5,335 bases of DNA from Methanosarcinales archaeon (GCA_030666885.1 DAOUWY010000151.1:1-5335), one strand, 5' to 3'; positions 1-5,335 are shown, counted from the first letter of the stretch. Made by a program: numbers and translations. Notes: a model not told the origin generated them from the sequence alone.

Positions 1-38
1 AGTACCAGCCACCATTTTATTATTTCAAACCATTCCAT
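1..38 (-). CDS. Start of a probable membrane protein (partial, runs off left edge)
   Basis: Reading the minus strand from an ATG at 38-36, the frame stays open to the window edge and gives MEWFEIIKWWLV, with a next codon CTN that must be Leu. A short acidic/aromatic start leading into Trp-Trp-Leu-Val is what the first transmembrane helix of an archaeal polytopic membrane protein often looks like. The start lies 17 bases after the stop of the glycosyltransferase/flippase gene on the same strand, so the two are probably cotranscribed. Only a weak purine stretch (GGCGAGA) precedes the ATG. From memory, this N-terminus and position resemble the DUF2298 (YYY) membrane proteins that often sit beside such glycosyltransferases in methanogens. 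Twelve residues are too few to assign a family, so that identity is a guess. Confidence 0.5.
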   Translation of the reverse strand, partial: MEWFEIIKWWLV

Positions 39-55
39 GGAAGTCTCGCCGGCAA

Positions 56-1861
56 TTATTTTTTGTTCTTTCCTTTTATATCTACCAGTTCATGCCACTT
101 GATATTAAAGTGCGCCAGGTATAACGCACCGAACACCAGTGTCACCGAGTTCTTGATAATATGATCGATCACAGCAGCCGCAGCCCCCACAGAGCCGGCA
201 ATTCCTGCGATCTTGAACACCACAGTCAGGGCACCCTCATAGGTACCGATAGCCCCGGGCGTTATTGGGAACATCTTGGCCAGGTTGCCTACTGCCACTG
301 CCATGAATACAATGGCTGTAAGCGTTATCGGTGATGCTGCATTGTGCACGAAGGCAAAGGCATTAAGCACAGTATAGCAAGTGAGTATGTCTACAATCCA
401 GACCATTAATGAAGAAAAGAATACAATGATAAAGTCCCTGGGACTGGATGATATTGTATATACCTCATCAACGAATTTCCTGGCAATGCCGGCAATACGG
501 TCTGTATAATCACCAGGCTTTGAAACTTTTAGTATTATGCGCTCAACAGGAGACAACCCATCCCTTCCCCTTGATGCCATGAAAAATATAGACACAAAGA
601 ACAAAGTGATAACTGCAATGGAGGCAATCATTAATGGCATAACCCAGTCTTCCACTGCCCTTTCAGTCATTACCACCAGGACCGCCAGTACACCAATGAC
701 AGTTATAGCGATAATATCAAACAGCCTTTCCACTGCCAGTGATGACATCCCTGTGGTAAGGGGTACATCTTTCTTCGTTTTTAGGATATATGCCCTGGAA
801 ACATCGCCGATCCTGGCAGGCAGGATGACATTGGCTGACTGGCTCATGAATATGCTGCCTGTAATAAAGTTCAATCCATGGTCATGACCGAGCCTTTTCA
901 GGATATGCTGGTACCTGATCCCCCGTACAGGCCATGAGAACAGGTAGATGAGTACTGCCAGGCCAAACATTCCAGGCGATGCCGATGCCGCCGCTTGCCA
1001 GACCTCCTCCACACCCACCAGAGTAAATATCAAAACCAAAAGAAATATGGCAAGGATGAAGGTAAGGGTCACTTTCTGCCACCTGCCGGATCTAAGTGAG
1101 CTCAGCTGCCACCAGAGCCTCACGATCTGGCTACCCATGCCGAACACATCTTTTACCAGGTCCACTTTGGTTGCCCCGCCATGCCGCCACTTTACAGGGA
1201 ATTCTTTTACTTTGTAGCCATTTCTCTGGGCCCGGACCAGCAGTTCAGTGTCCCAGAACCAGTGCTCATCTTCTACCGAGTCCATGAGTTCGAACAGGGA
1301 TTCACGTTTGAATGCCTTAAACCCGCACTGGTGGTCGTACAGTTTCGAACCCAGCATGTTGCGTGTAAGAAAGTTAAACCCTTTTGATGCAAGACCGCGT
1401 TTCATGGAGCGTTTAACATCACTGGAAGGCATCATCCTTGAGCCGGTGGCAAAATCGTAACCTTCGGACCTTATGGCCTCGATTAGTTCTTTAAGGTGAC
1501 CCATGTCGGTTGCCAGGTCCACGTCAATATAACATAATATCCTGCCACTAGCTGCCGTAAATGCCCGGTTCAGCGCCCTGCCCCTGCCCTGTCTTTCATC
1601 GCTGTGAAGGTGTACCACATAATCCAGTTCTGCGGCCAGACGAGATGCGATGCGGTCGGTGCCATCTGTGCTGCCGTCTTCTGCGATAATTATCTCGAAG
1701 GAACTGGTGATACCGGATAGGGTTTCGGCTGTGGTAACTACAGTATCATGAATACGTTTTGCTTCGTTATAGGCAGGTAGTACAAGTGAAATCTCCGGTG
1801 TAATAGCTGATTCTCCTGCTGTTTTATTGGAAATAGTTGGATTTAGTTGAATTAATGGCAT
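56..1861 (-). CDS. GT2 glycosyltransferase fused to a flippase-like (UPF0104 / LPG-synthase TM) membrane domain
   Basis: This 601-residue protein has two domains. Residues about 23-235 are a GT-A family 2 glycosyltransferase of the dolichyl-phosphate mannose/glucose synthase type: SLVLPAYNEA (25-34), the nucleotide-binding AEDGSTDGT (60-68), the metal-binding D113-V-D115, GSRMM (140-144), HQCGFKAFKRE (177-187) and FWDTELLVRAQRNGY (202-216). Residues about 263-590 are a polytopic membrane domain of the UPF0104/COG0392 (lysylphosphatidylglycerol synthetase TM-like) family, with the conserved ARIGDVSRAYIL (349-360), AVERLFD (376-382) and ITPGAIGTYEG (533-543) motifs among roughly seven or eight hydrophobic segments. 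The likely role is transfer of a sugar from a nucleotide donor to a polyprenyl phosphate at the inner membrane face, possibly coupled to its translocation; the exact sugar and lipid cannot be read from the sequence. The ATG at 1861 is kept because the GT domain begins about 23 residues later; a GGAAG lies 13 bases upstream, which is weak. The gene is intact. Confidence 0.93.
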   Translation of the reverse strand: MPLIQLNPTISNKTAGESAITPEISLVLPAYNEAKRIHDTVVTTAETLSGITSSFEIIIAEDGSTDGTDRIASRLAAELDYVVHLHSDERQGRGRALNRAFTAASGRILCYIDVDLATDMGHLKELIEAIRSEGYDFATGSRMMPSSDVKRSMKRGLASKGFNFLTRNMLGSKLYDHQCGFKAFKRESLFELMDSVEDEHWFWDTELLVRAQRNGYKVKEFPVKWRHGGATKVDLVKDVFGMGSQIVRLWWQLSSLRSGRWQKVTLTFILAIFLLVLIFTLVGVEEVWQAAASASPGMFGLAVLIYLFSWPVRGIRYQHILKRLGHDHGLNFITGSIFMSQSANVILPARIGDVSRAYILKTKKDVPLTTGMSSLAVERLFDIIAITVIGVLAVLVVMTERAVEDWVMPLMIASIAVITLFFVSIFFMASRGRDGLSPVERIILKVSKPGDYTDRIAGIARKFVDEVYTISSSPRDFIIVFFSSLMVWIVDILTCYTVLNAFAFVHNAASPITLTAIVFMAVAVGNLAKMFPITPGAIGTYEGALTVVFKIAGIAGSVGAAAAVIDHIIKNSVTLVFGALYLAHFNIKWHELVDIKGKNKK

Positions 1862-1905
1862 TTTGGCTTAAATTCTTCCATTTTTATTGCTTCTGTAGAC
1901 AGTTA

Positions 1906-1913
1906 CTATTTAA
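1906..1913 (-). promoter_or_regulatory. Proximal TATA-like box for the glycosyltransferase gene
   Basis: On the minus strand this reads TTAAATAG, close to the archaeal TATA consensus, and is preceded by an A/T-rich stretch that could serve as a BRE. Initiation about 25 bases downstream would fall near 1884 and leave a leader of roughly 20-25 bases carrying the GGAAG. The assignment rests on motif and spacing only, and the region is AT-rich enough for chance matches. Confidence 0.35.
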
Positions 1914-1949
1914 CTAAAAATTTGCTGGTTAAGCTTTATATTTATAATG

Positions 1950-1959
1950 TTTATATAAA
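1950..1959. promoter_or_regulatory. Palindromic TATA-like element in the divergent intergenic region
   Basis: TTTATATAAA is a perfect palindrome that contains the archaeal TATA consensus TTTATATA on both strands. On the minus strand it could drive the glycosyltransferase gene with a leader of about 65-70 bases. On the plus strand any transcript would start about 310 bases before tpiA, which is long for a tpiA leader. It competes with the more proximal box at 1906-1913, and sequence alone cannot show which is used. Confidence 0.35.
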
Positions 1960-2046
1960 TATATGGAATCATGCAAATTATTGGCTCAATTAAGTGACAT
2001 TTCAGGAAGTGTGACTATATCATTATAATCAATATCAGGTTAAGGA

Positions 2047-2235
2047 TTGACATACTTGTGTATTAGTCTGTTGGTCTCATTCACCACACCAAAGCAAATC
2101 AGACATATAAATGCAGGAAACGTAGATGAAATTCTTCGAATGACATGCTCAAAAAATGAAAGAATCCAAGGGTACTTTCATGCTAAATATGGTATTTTTG
2201 CCAAAATGCCATTGGCTCATCCAAGAAAAGAATAA
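2047..2235 (+). CDS. Doubtful small ORF, 62 codons
   Basis: An open frame starts at a TTG (an in-frame stop lies two codons upstream, and the first in-frame ATG is at codon 32) and ends at a TAA 56 bases before tpiA. The conceptual product begins MTYLCISLLVSF and ends KMPLAHPRKE. It has no recognisable domain, no convincing transmembrane helix and no Shine-Dalgarno at usable spacing; the only purine run abuts the TTG. Base composition matches the intergenic DNA rather than the flanking genes. It could be a chance frame, a decayed gene remnant or a small unknown protein. I favour chance or remnant, and list it because it fills much of an otherwise empty region. Confidence 0.15.
   Translation: MTYLCISLLVSFTTPKQIRHINAGNVDEILRMTCSKNERIQGYFHAKYGIFAKMPLAHPRKE
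2191..2210 (+). other. Possible RNA stem-loop upstream of tpiA
   Basis: GGTATTTT and AAAATGCC can pair as eight base pairs, including one G-U wobble, around the four-base loop TGCC. The wobble is allowed in a plus-strand transcript, whereas the minus-strand copy would carry a C-A mismatch. It lies about 80 bases before the tpiA start and may or may not be transcribed. It could equally be a chance fold in AT-rich DNA. Confidence 0.2.
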
Positions 2236-2279
2236 AAATGATAAGACCGTTAACACATTGTAATTAATCGAACAACTAT

Positions 2280-2285
2280 GGAGAG
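2280..2285 (+). promoter_or_regulatory. Ribosome binding site of tpiA
   Basis: GGAGAG ends six bases before the ATG at 2292, a good match to the anti-Shine-Dalgarno sequence at ideal spacing. It fixes the tpiA start and implies a leadered transcript. Confidence 0.8.
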
Positions 2286-2291
2286 AATACA

Positions 2292-2960
2292 ATGAATGAG
2301 CCGATAATTGTACTCAATTTCAAGACGTATACTGAAGGAACAGGGAAAAATGCCGTAACCATTGCCCAAGCATGCAAGGATGTATCAGACGAGACAGGCG
2401 CTCATATCGCGGTGGCCCCCCAGATCACTGACATCTACAGGGTTGCATCAAGTGTGGACATACCGGTATTTTCCCAGCATCTTGATGGTGTGGGGTCGGG
2501 TAGTTTCACCGGGCATATCATGGCCGAAGCTGTGACGGAAGCAGGTGCTACGGGCACGCTCATTAACCATTCGGAAAGGCGCCTGAAACTGGCTGATATA
2601 GATGCATCCATCACGGCTGCCGGCAGGACAGGCCTGACCACTATTGTATGCACTAATAATATCGCCACTACCATTGCAGCATCGGCATTAGGTCCGGATT
2701 ATGTGGCAGTTGAACCACCGGAACTCATCGGTTCGGGAATCCCTGTTTCAAAGGCCGACCCTGAAGTTGTATCGGGTTCAGTGAAAGCCGTAAGGAACAT
2801 CAATCCGGATGTAAAGGTGCTATGCGGTGCCGGCATCAGTAAGGGTGAGGATATGAAGGCTGCCCTGGAACTGGGCAGCGTGGGCGTGTTGCTGGCTTCA
2901 GGTGTGGTAAAATCCAGTAATCCCAAAAAGGCCCTGTTTGAACTGGTGAGTGGGATCTGA
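2292..2960 (+). CDS. tpiA: Triosephosphate isomerase, archaeal type
   Basis: This 222-residue cytosolic TIM-barrel enzyme interconverts dihydroxyacetone phosphate and glyceraldehyde 3-phosphate in glycolysis and gluconeogenesis (EC 5.3.1.1). The active site is complete: N9 and K11 in the LNFKTY strand, the electrophile H93 in INHSERR (91-97), E95 of the same motif, and the catalytic base E141 in AVEPPELIGSG (139-149), which begins the mobile loop 6. CGAGIS (178-183) and LLASGVV (200-206) form the phosphate-binding end. The length, about 25-30 residues below bacterial and eukaryotic enzymes, and the EPPELIGSG form of loop 6 are typical of archaeal TIMs, which generally form tetramers. GGAGAG six bases upstream supports the ATG. 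The gene stands alone on the plus strand, converging with hisG at its 3' end, and there is no sign of disruption. Confidence 0.97.
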   Translation: MNEPIIVLNFKTYTEGTGKNAVTIAQACKDVSDETGAHIAVAPQITDIYRVASSVDIPVFSQHLDGVGSGSFTGHIMAEAVTEAGATGTLINHSERRLKLADIDASITAAGRTGLTTIVCTNNIATTIAASALGPDYVAVEPPELIGSGIPVSKADPEVVSGSVKAVRNINPDVKVLCGAGISKGEDMKAALELGSVGVLLASGVVKSSNPKKALFELVSGI

Positions 2961-2988
2961 TACCGGGCAGGGAAATAATATTTACAAA

Positions 2989-3864
2989 TCAGTGGACTAT
3001 CTTTGAGATATCAAGTTCAAGAATATCCTCTGCCCCCAATGCCTTGAGCTTTGGTATCAATATATTAATATCACTCTTATTAACCACGGTCTCCAGTGCA
3101 TAGTAATCGGATTTGTAGAGCTGGCTCACTGTTGGGTTCTTCATGGCAGGAAGTGCTTCTATTACACCATCCAGATTGTCCTTGTGCACATTAAGGTCAA
3201 TAAGCACTTTTCCCCTGGCCTCAATTACTGCCAGCAGCAGTGTCCTGATCTCTTCTATATCTTTTCGTTTTCCAGTATCATCCCAGCTTTTCTTGTTAGC
3301 GATCAGCTTGGTTGAGGATTCGGCTATTACATCCACTATCTTCAGGCCGTTCTTCCTTAAGGTAGAACCGGTCTCGGTCAGGTCCACCACTACATCCATA
3401 AGCTCGGGAACCTTTGCCTCTGTAGCACCATAAGAATAGATTATCTCAACAGGAACGCCTATTTTTTCAAAAAAAGCTTTGGTCATGTTGGGATATTCGG
3501 TGGATACCCTGCTGTTGGGTTTGATATCACTGGCACTTTTGACAGAATCATCTGCCTGGGGTACGGCTATCACGATCTTGACATTGCCTGCCCCCTGTTT
3601 ACTATAAGGAAGGTCTGCAACCTCCACAACATCGCTTTGGGATTCTTCTACCCAGTCCAGTCCGGTTATCCCAATGTCAAAATATCCCTGTTCTACATAT
3701 TTTGGGATTTCCTGTGGGCGCAGCACCTTAACTTTACTTATCCTCGGGTCATTTATTTTAGGGTTGTATTCCCTGTCTGTTTTTTTTATAGGAAGATCTG
3801 CCTGTTTGAACAGCAGTAATGTTTGCTCTTCCAGACTGCCTTTTGGTATAACTATATTGATCAT
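2989..3864 (-). CDS. hisG: ATP phosphoribosyltransferase, long form
   Basis: HisG catalyses the first, committed step of histidine biosynthesis: ATP plus PRPP gives N1-(5-phosphoribosyl)-ATP and pyrophosphate (EC 2.4.2.17). The 291-residue product opens with IPKGSLEEQT (6-15), the usual HisG start. It continues with VLRPQEIPKYVEQGYFDIGITGLDW split over 47-71, and carries the PRPP-binding DLTETGSTLRKNGL at 161-174. Residues about 215-291, including PTVSQL (244-249), form the C-terminal ACT-like regulatory domain of the long form. The enzyme should therefore be a self-sufficient, histidine-inhibited hexamer that does not need the HisZ subunit used by short forms. The ATG is supported by GAGGA six bases upstream. 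It is a single gene here; no other his gene is visible. Its stop is 28 bases from that of convergent tpiA. The gene is intact. Confidence 0.97.
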   Translation of the reverse strand: MINIVIPKGSLEEQTLLLFKQADLPIKKTDREYNPKINDPRISKVKVLRPQEIPKYVEQGYFDIGITGLDWVEESQSDVVEVADLPYSKQGAGNVKIVIAVPQADDSVKSASDIKPNSRVSTEYPNMTKAFFEKIGVPVEIIYSYGATEAKVPELMDVVVDLTETGSTLRKNGLKIVDVIAESSTKLIANKKSWDDTGKRKDIEEIRTLLLAVIEARGKVLIDLNVHKDNLDGVIEALPAMKNPTVSQLYKSDYYALETVVNKSDINILIPKLKALGAEDILELDISKIVH

Positions 3865-3870
3865 AATAAA

Positions 3871-3875
3871 TCCTC
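3871..3875 (-). promoter_or_regulatory. Ribosome binding site of hisG
   Basis: On the minus strand this is GAGGA, within CTGAGGAT, with six bases between it and the hisG ATG. The match and spacing are good and confirm the chosen start. Confidence 0.75.
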
Positions 3876-3906
3876 AGTTTCGGGGGATTACAATACTTAT
3901 TAGTGG

Positions 3907-3914
3907 ATATTAAA
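3907..3914 (-). promoter_or_regulatory. Proximal TATA-like box for hisG
   Basis: The minus strand reads TTTAATAT, preceded by an A-rich run (ACAAAAAAC) that could supply a BRE. Initiation about 25 bases downstream would be near 3883-3886, giving a leader of about 20 bases that includes the GAGGA site. The geometry is good for an archaeal promoter, but no transcript evidence is available. Confidence 0.45.
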
Positions 3915-3931
3915 GTTTTTTGTCAAAAATG

Positions 3932-3947
3932 ATGAAACTGGTTTCAT
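3932..3947. promoter_or_regulatory. 16-base palindrome upstream of hisG (operator or terminator)
   Basis: ATGAAAC-TG-GTTTCAT is an inverted repeat with two perfect seven-base arms. It lies about 18 bases upstream of the proximal hisG TATA-like box, where an archaeal regulator could bind. Read on the minus strand it is also followed by ATCATTTTTG, so a transcript leaving the DUF116 pair could form a weak six-pair hairpin with a four-base loop and then a short U run. Sequence alone does not separate an operator from a terminator. Confidence 0.4.
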
Positions 3948-3980
3948 ATGGGCTTTTCATGTGAGTTCTTCATATCTTTT
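3942..3980. repeat. Three degenerate 13-base tandem units upstream of hisG
   Basis: TTTCATATGGGCT, TTTCATGTGAGTT and CTTCATATCTTTT follow each other exactly, sharing TTCAT at a 13-base period. Units 1 and 2 agree at 10 of 13 positions; unit 3 agrees with each at 8. The first unit overlaps the right arm of the palindrome at 3932-3947. The repeat could be a cluster of regulator half-sites or a chance periodicity in AT-rich DNA. Confidence 0.3.
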
Positions 3981-3983
3981 ATA
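3976..3983 (-). promoter_or_regulatory. Distal TATA-like box upstream of hisG
   Basis: The minus strand reads TATAAAAG inside TTGTATAAAAGATATG. A transcript from here would begin near 3955 and give hisG a leader of about 90 bases containing the palindrome. It is a weaker candidate than the proximal box because of that longer leader. Confidence 0.25.
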
Positions 3984-4037
3984 CAATAATCTCAACAACA
4001 ACATGGGGGATGCAGCCTCACATACTAAAATATCAAA

Positions 4038-4664
4038 TCAAGTATTAAAATATTCCATCACTTCTATCATTTTATTGTAATCTACCTCTGTAGCGTAGCA
4101 ACCGTCGTTTAATAGTGGAACACCGTACGTAGTAATGTTCTTACGCTTCAAAGAGCGCATGACCTTGTTGAGTTCATAATGACATGCTAAAAGAAGTGCA
4201 CCATCAGCTGATTCCTTTTTGATGATATGTCTTACATATGAAGAACCTGCAACGATAAAAAGCGTATAGTTATACCTCTTGGCATCTGTCTTTATCTTAG
4301 AGAAGATACACTTACCGCATGAGACGCACTCGATACCATACATTGTTGATGCCGCCGGACAATCAAGTGATCGCATACAATGGGGAGCAAGCAGTAAACG
4401 GTGTTTAGTCTTTTTAAAATCAGACGTGTGCGCCATGTTCTTAAGTGATACCATCCATCGTTCCAGCTTTTGGGTATCAGAATACTTCTGGAAGATAGCT
4501 TTTATCGGCAGATAGAAAAAGTCAAGTATATTTGCAAAAAAACCAGCAAGCCAGACATTCCTGTTAAGACTGACACGGCTCACAAACAAAGCCAGAGTGA
4601 CCAGGGAAATGGACACAAACACAACCGCGATCAGTGCAATCCCGATTAGATCATACATCTTCAC
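4038..4664 (-). CDS. DUF116 family Cys-rich membrane-anchored protein (second of pair)
   Basis: This product of 208 residues has no assigned function. Residues about 5-29 are a strong transmembrane helix and 38-58 a second hydrophobic, possibly membrane-associated segment, followed by a soluble domain. That domain carries the DUF116 (PF01976) pattern: APHCMRSLDC (93-102), IECVSCGKC (111-119, CxxCxxC), FIVAGSSYVRHIIKK (136-150), LLACHYEL (158-165) and NDGCYATEVD (186-195). The seven family cysteines C96, C102, C113, C116, C119, C161 and C189 could ligate an Fe-S cluster or metal, which is inference. Compared with its upstream paralogue it lacks the cysteines equivalent to that protein's C110, C161 and C187. 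The GTG at 4664 is only four bases from GGAG; an ATG two codons later (4658) sits ten bases from it and may be the true start, giving 206 residues and an eight-base overlap with the upstream stop. Either way the pair is translationally coupled. Confidence 0.88.
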   Translation of the reverse strand: MKMYDLIGIALIAVVFVSISLVTLALFVSRVSLNRNVWLAGFFANILDFFYLPIKAIFQKYSDTQKLERWMVSLKNMAHTSDFKKTKHRLLLAPHCMRSLDCPAASTMYGIECVSCGKCIFSKIKTDAKRYNYTLFIVAGSSYVRHIIKKESADGALLLACHYELNKVMRSLKRKNITTYGVPLLNDGCYATEVDYNKMIEVMEYFNT

Positions 4665-5292
4665 ATATCTCCATCTTATGAATCACTTCCGCCACATCTA
4701 CTCTTGTATCATAGCATCCATCCCTTATCAGGCAAATGCCTTGAACAGGTACAAACTTTGAGACTGCCTGCATTGACTCGGTCAGTTCCACATAACATGC
4801 TACTCCAAGACATGCACCAGGTTCATAGGACTTCATGATTTTCCTGACAAAACTGTCGCCCGGCACAATAAACACTTTGAAATTATACTTATCTGCTGCT
4901 TCTACTATGCGTTTAATATCACACTTGCCACATCTGGTGCACTCATACCCGACTATAGGGTCGCATCGTGCCCTGCATTCAGGATGCCTCATACACTGTG
5001 GCAGGATAACAGCGCGTCTTACCTTTGTCTTTTTGAACTTATCAAGCATAACCGCATTTTTGACCTCGATCAATATCTCATCTACAATTTCTTCTTTAAT
5101 AGAAAAAATCCTGCATATCCATTTTGCAGGCGAGTAGAAGAGATAGAGCATAAATAAGATGTAATTAGGGAATATGATCTTGTGTTCCCTGATACTATAG
5201 GCACCGAACAGTAACGCTATTCCTGTCACCAGTATAACTGCGATTACCAGGAATACGAACAGTTTGCCTAATAGTTCATAGGAGATTAGCAT
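4651..5292 (-). CDS. DUF116 family Cys-rich membrane-anchored protein (first of pair)
   Basis: This 213-residue protein has no established function. An N-terminal helix at about 8-32 and a second hydrophobic stretch at 41-62 anchor it in the membrane. The soluble part carries the DUF116 signature: LPQCMRHPECRARC (97-110), YECTRCGKC (116-124, CxxCxxC), VFIVPGDSFVRKIMKS (140-155), LGVACYVEL (162-170) and RDGCYDTRVD (190-199). Ten cysteines lie in the soluble signature region (C100 to C193), which suggests a bound metal or Fe-S cluster; that is inference. It is the promoter-proximal gene of the pair, and its stop lies inside the next reading frame. No Shine-Dalgarno precedes the ATG at 5292, but a TATA-like box is at leaderless distance. 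The frame stays open upstream to the window edge with no other ATG, GTG or TTG, so a start beyond the window cannot be wholly excluded, though the ATG just before the anchor helix looks right. Confidence 0.88.
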   Translation of the reverse strand: MLISYELLGKLFVFLVIAVILVTGIALLFGAYSIREHKIIFPNYILFMLYLFYSPAKWICRIFSIKEEIVDEILIEVKNAVMLDKFKKTKVRRAVILPQCMRHPECRARCDPIVGYECTRCGKCDIKRIVEAADKYNFKVFIVPGDSFVRKIMKSYEPGACLGVACYVELTESMQAVSKFVPVQGICLIRDGCYDTRVDVAEVIHKMEICEDV

Positions 5293-5313
5293 GGAGTGAA
5301 AACGGTTATTTCG

Positions 5314-5321
5314 GTATTTAA
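5314..5321 (-). promoter_or_regulatory. TATA-like box for the DUF116 pair, leaderless spacing
   Basis: The minus strand reads TTAAATAC, centred about 25 bases before the ATG at 5292. Archaeal initiation falls about that far below the TATA box, so transcription would begin at or next to the start codon. That fits the absence of any Shine-Dalgarno before this gene, while the genes with clear SD sites here have room for a leader. Confidence 0.45.
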
Positions 5322-5335
5322 CATTGTCGTGGGAT

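Larger units (their letters stand above)
1862..2291. other. Divergent intergenic region, AT-rich, no confident gene
   Basis: This 430-base gap separates the minus-strand glycosyltransferase from plus-strand tpiA. It is clearly richer in A/T than the flanking genes. It holds the TATA-like boxes listed separately, one plus-strand reading frame of 62 codons (2047-2235), and a possible RNA hairpin at 2191-2210. I found no tRNA, no terminal inverted repeats and no recognisable transposase remnant. Most of it is probably regulatory or decayed sequence. Confidence 0.6.

Noticed and set aside
537..1460. Several plus-strand open frames of 60-120 codons (537-887, 948-1217, 1096-1287, 1181-1387, 1248-1460).
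   Set aside because: They lie opposite the intact glycosyltransferase gene, have low-complexity or unrecognisable products, and are antisense shadows.
1980..2219. ATTGGCTCA occurs at 1980-1988 and 2211-2219 in the same orientation, like a 9-base target-site duplication around a 222-base insert.
   Set aside because: The inner ends show no terminal inverted repeats, no transposase trace lies between them, and a 9-base match in 430 AT-rich bases can arise by chance.
2891..2909. The tpiA phosphate-binding end reads LLASGVV and lacks the double-glycine motif of bacterial TIMs, suggesting a defective enzyme.
   Set aside because: This form is normal for the short archaeal TIM class, and the Lys, His and both Glu active-site residues are present.
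2435..2926. Minus-strand open frames opposite tpiA (2435-2674 and 2699-2926).
   Set aside because: tpiA is complete with all catalytic residues, and the opposite frames have no family features.
2961..2988. Possible bidirectional terminator between tpiA and hisG.
   Set aside because: The 28-base gap shows no inverted repeat and no T run on either strand.
3143..3913. Plus-strand open frames opposite hisG (3143-3433, 3637-3819, 3674-3913).
   Set aside because: hisG is full length with its PRPP motif and an RBS, and the opposite frames are shadows.
4279..5137. Plus-strand open frames opposite the DUF116 genes (4279-4515 and 4835-5137).
   Set aside because: They are antisense to genes with clear family motifs and have no signals of their own.
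1..5335. Defence system, CRISPR array, insertion sequence, tRNA or integration site.
   Set aside because: I read both strands and found no regular repeats with spacers, transposase motifs, tRNA-like folds or known defence domains.

Overview
The window looks like ordinary chromosomal DNA from a euryarchaeon of the Methanosarcinales/Methanomicrobia type. The evidence is a short (222-residue) archaeal-class triosephosphate isomerase, a long-form HisG with methanogen-like motifs, a tandem pair of DUF116 Cys-rich membrane proteins, archaeal TATA-like boxes in AT-rich intergenic DNA, and a glycosyltransferase fused to a flippase-like membrane domain. Family names come from motif recognition and the lineage is inferred; no database search was run.

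Layout, left to right. (1) Bases 1-1861, minus strand: a polytopic glycosyltransferase/flippase-like gene, followed 17 bases downstream by the first codons of another probable membrane protein that runs off the left edge. Together they look like part of an envelope glycosylation locus. (2) Bases 1862-2291: a 430-base AT-rich divergent intergenic region with TATA-like boxes for the minus-strand gene and one doubtful 62-codon reading frame. (3) Bases 2292-2960, plus strand: tpiA, with a clear ribosome binding site. (4) Bases 2989-3864, minus strand: hisG, converging on tpiA with only 28 bases between stops. (5) Bases 3865-4037: the hisG upstream region, which holds a Shine-Dalgarno site, two TATA-like boxes, a 16-base palindrome and a degenerate triple 13-base repeat. 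(6) Bases 4038-5292, minus strand: two overlapping DUF116 paralogues forming a translationally coupled pair. A TATA-like box sits at leaderless distance from the first start codon.

The genes do not form one pathway. tpiA serves glycolysis/gluconeogenesis, hisG starts histidine synthesis, and the glycosyltransferase probably builds or moves lipid-linked sugars. The DUF116 pair has no established role but looks like a membrane-anchored, cysteine-ligated metal or Fe-S protein couple. I see no mobile element, CRISPR array, tRNA, rRNA or defence system. The most interesting items are the diverged DUF116 pair and the structured hisG upstream region.
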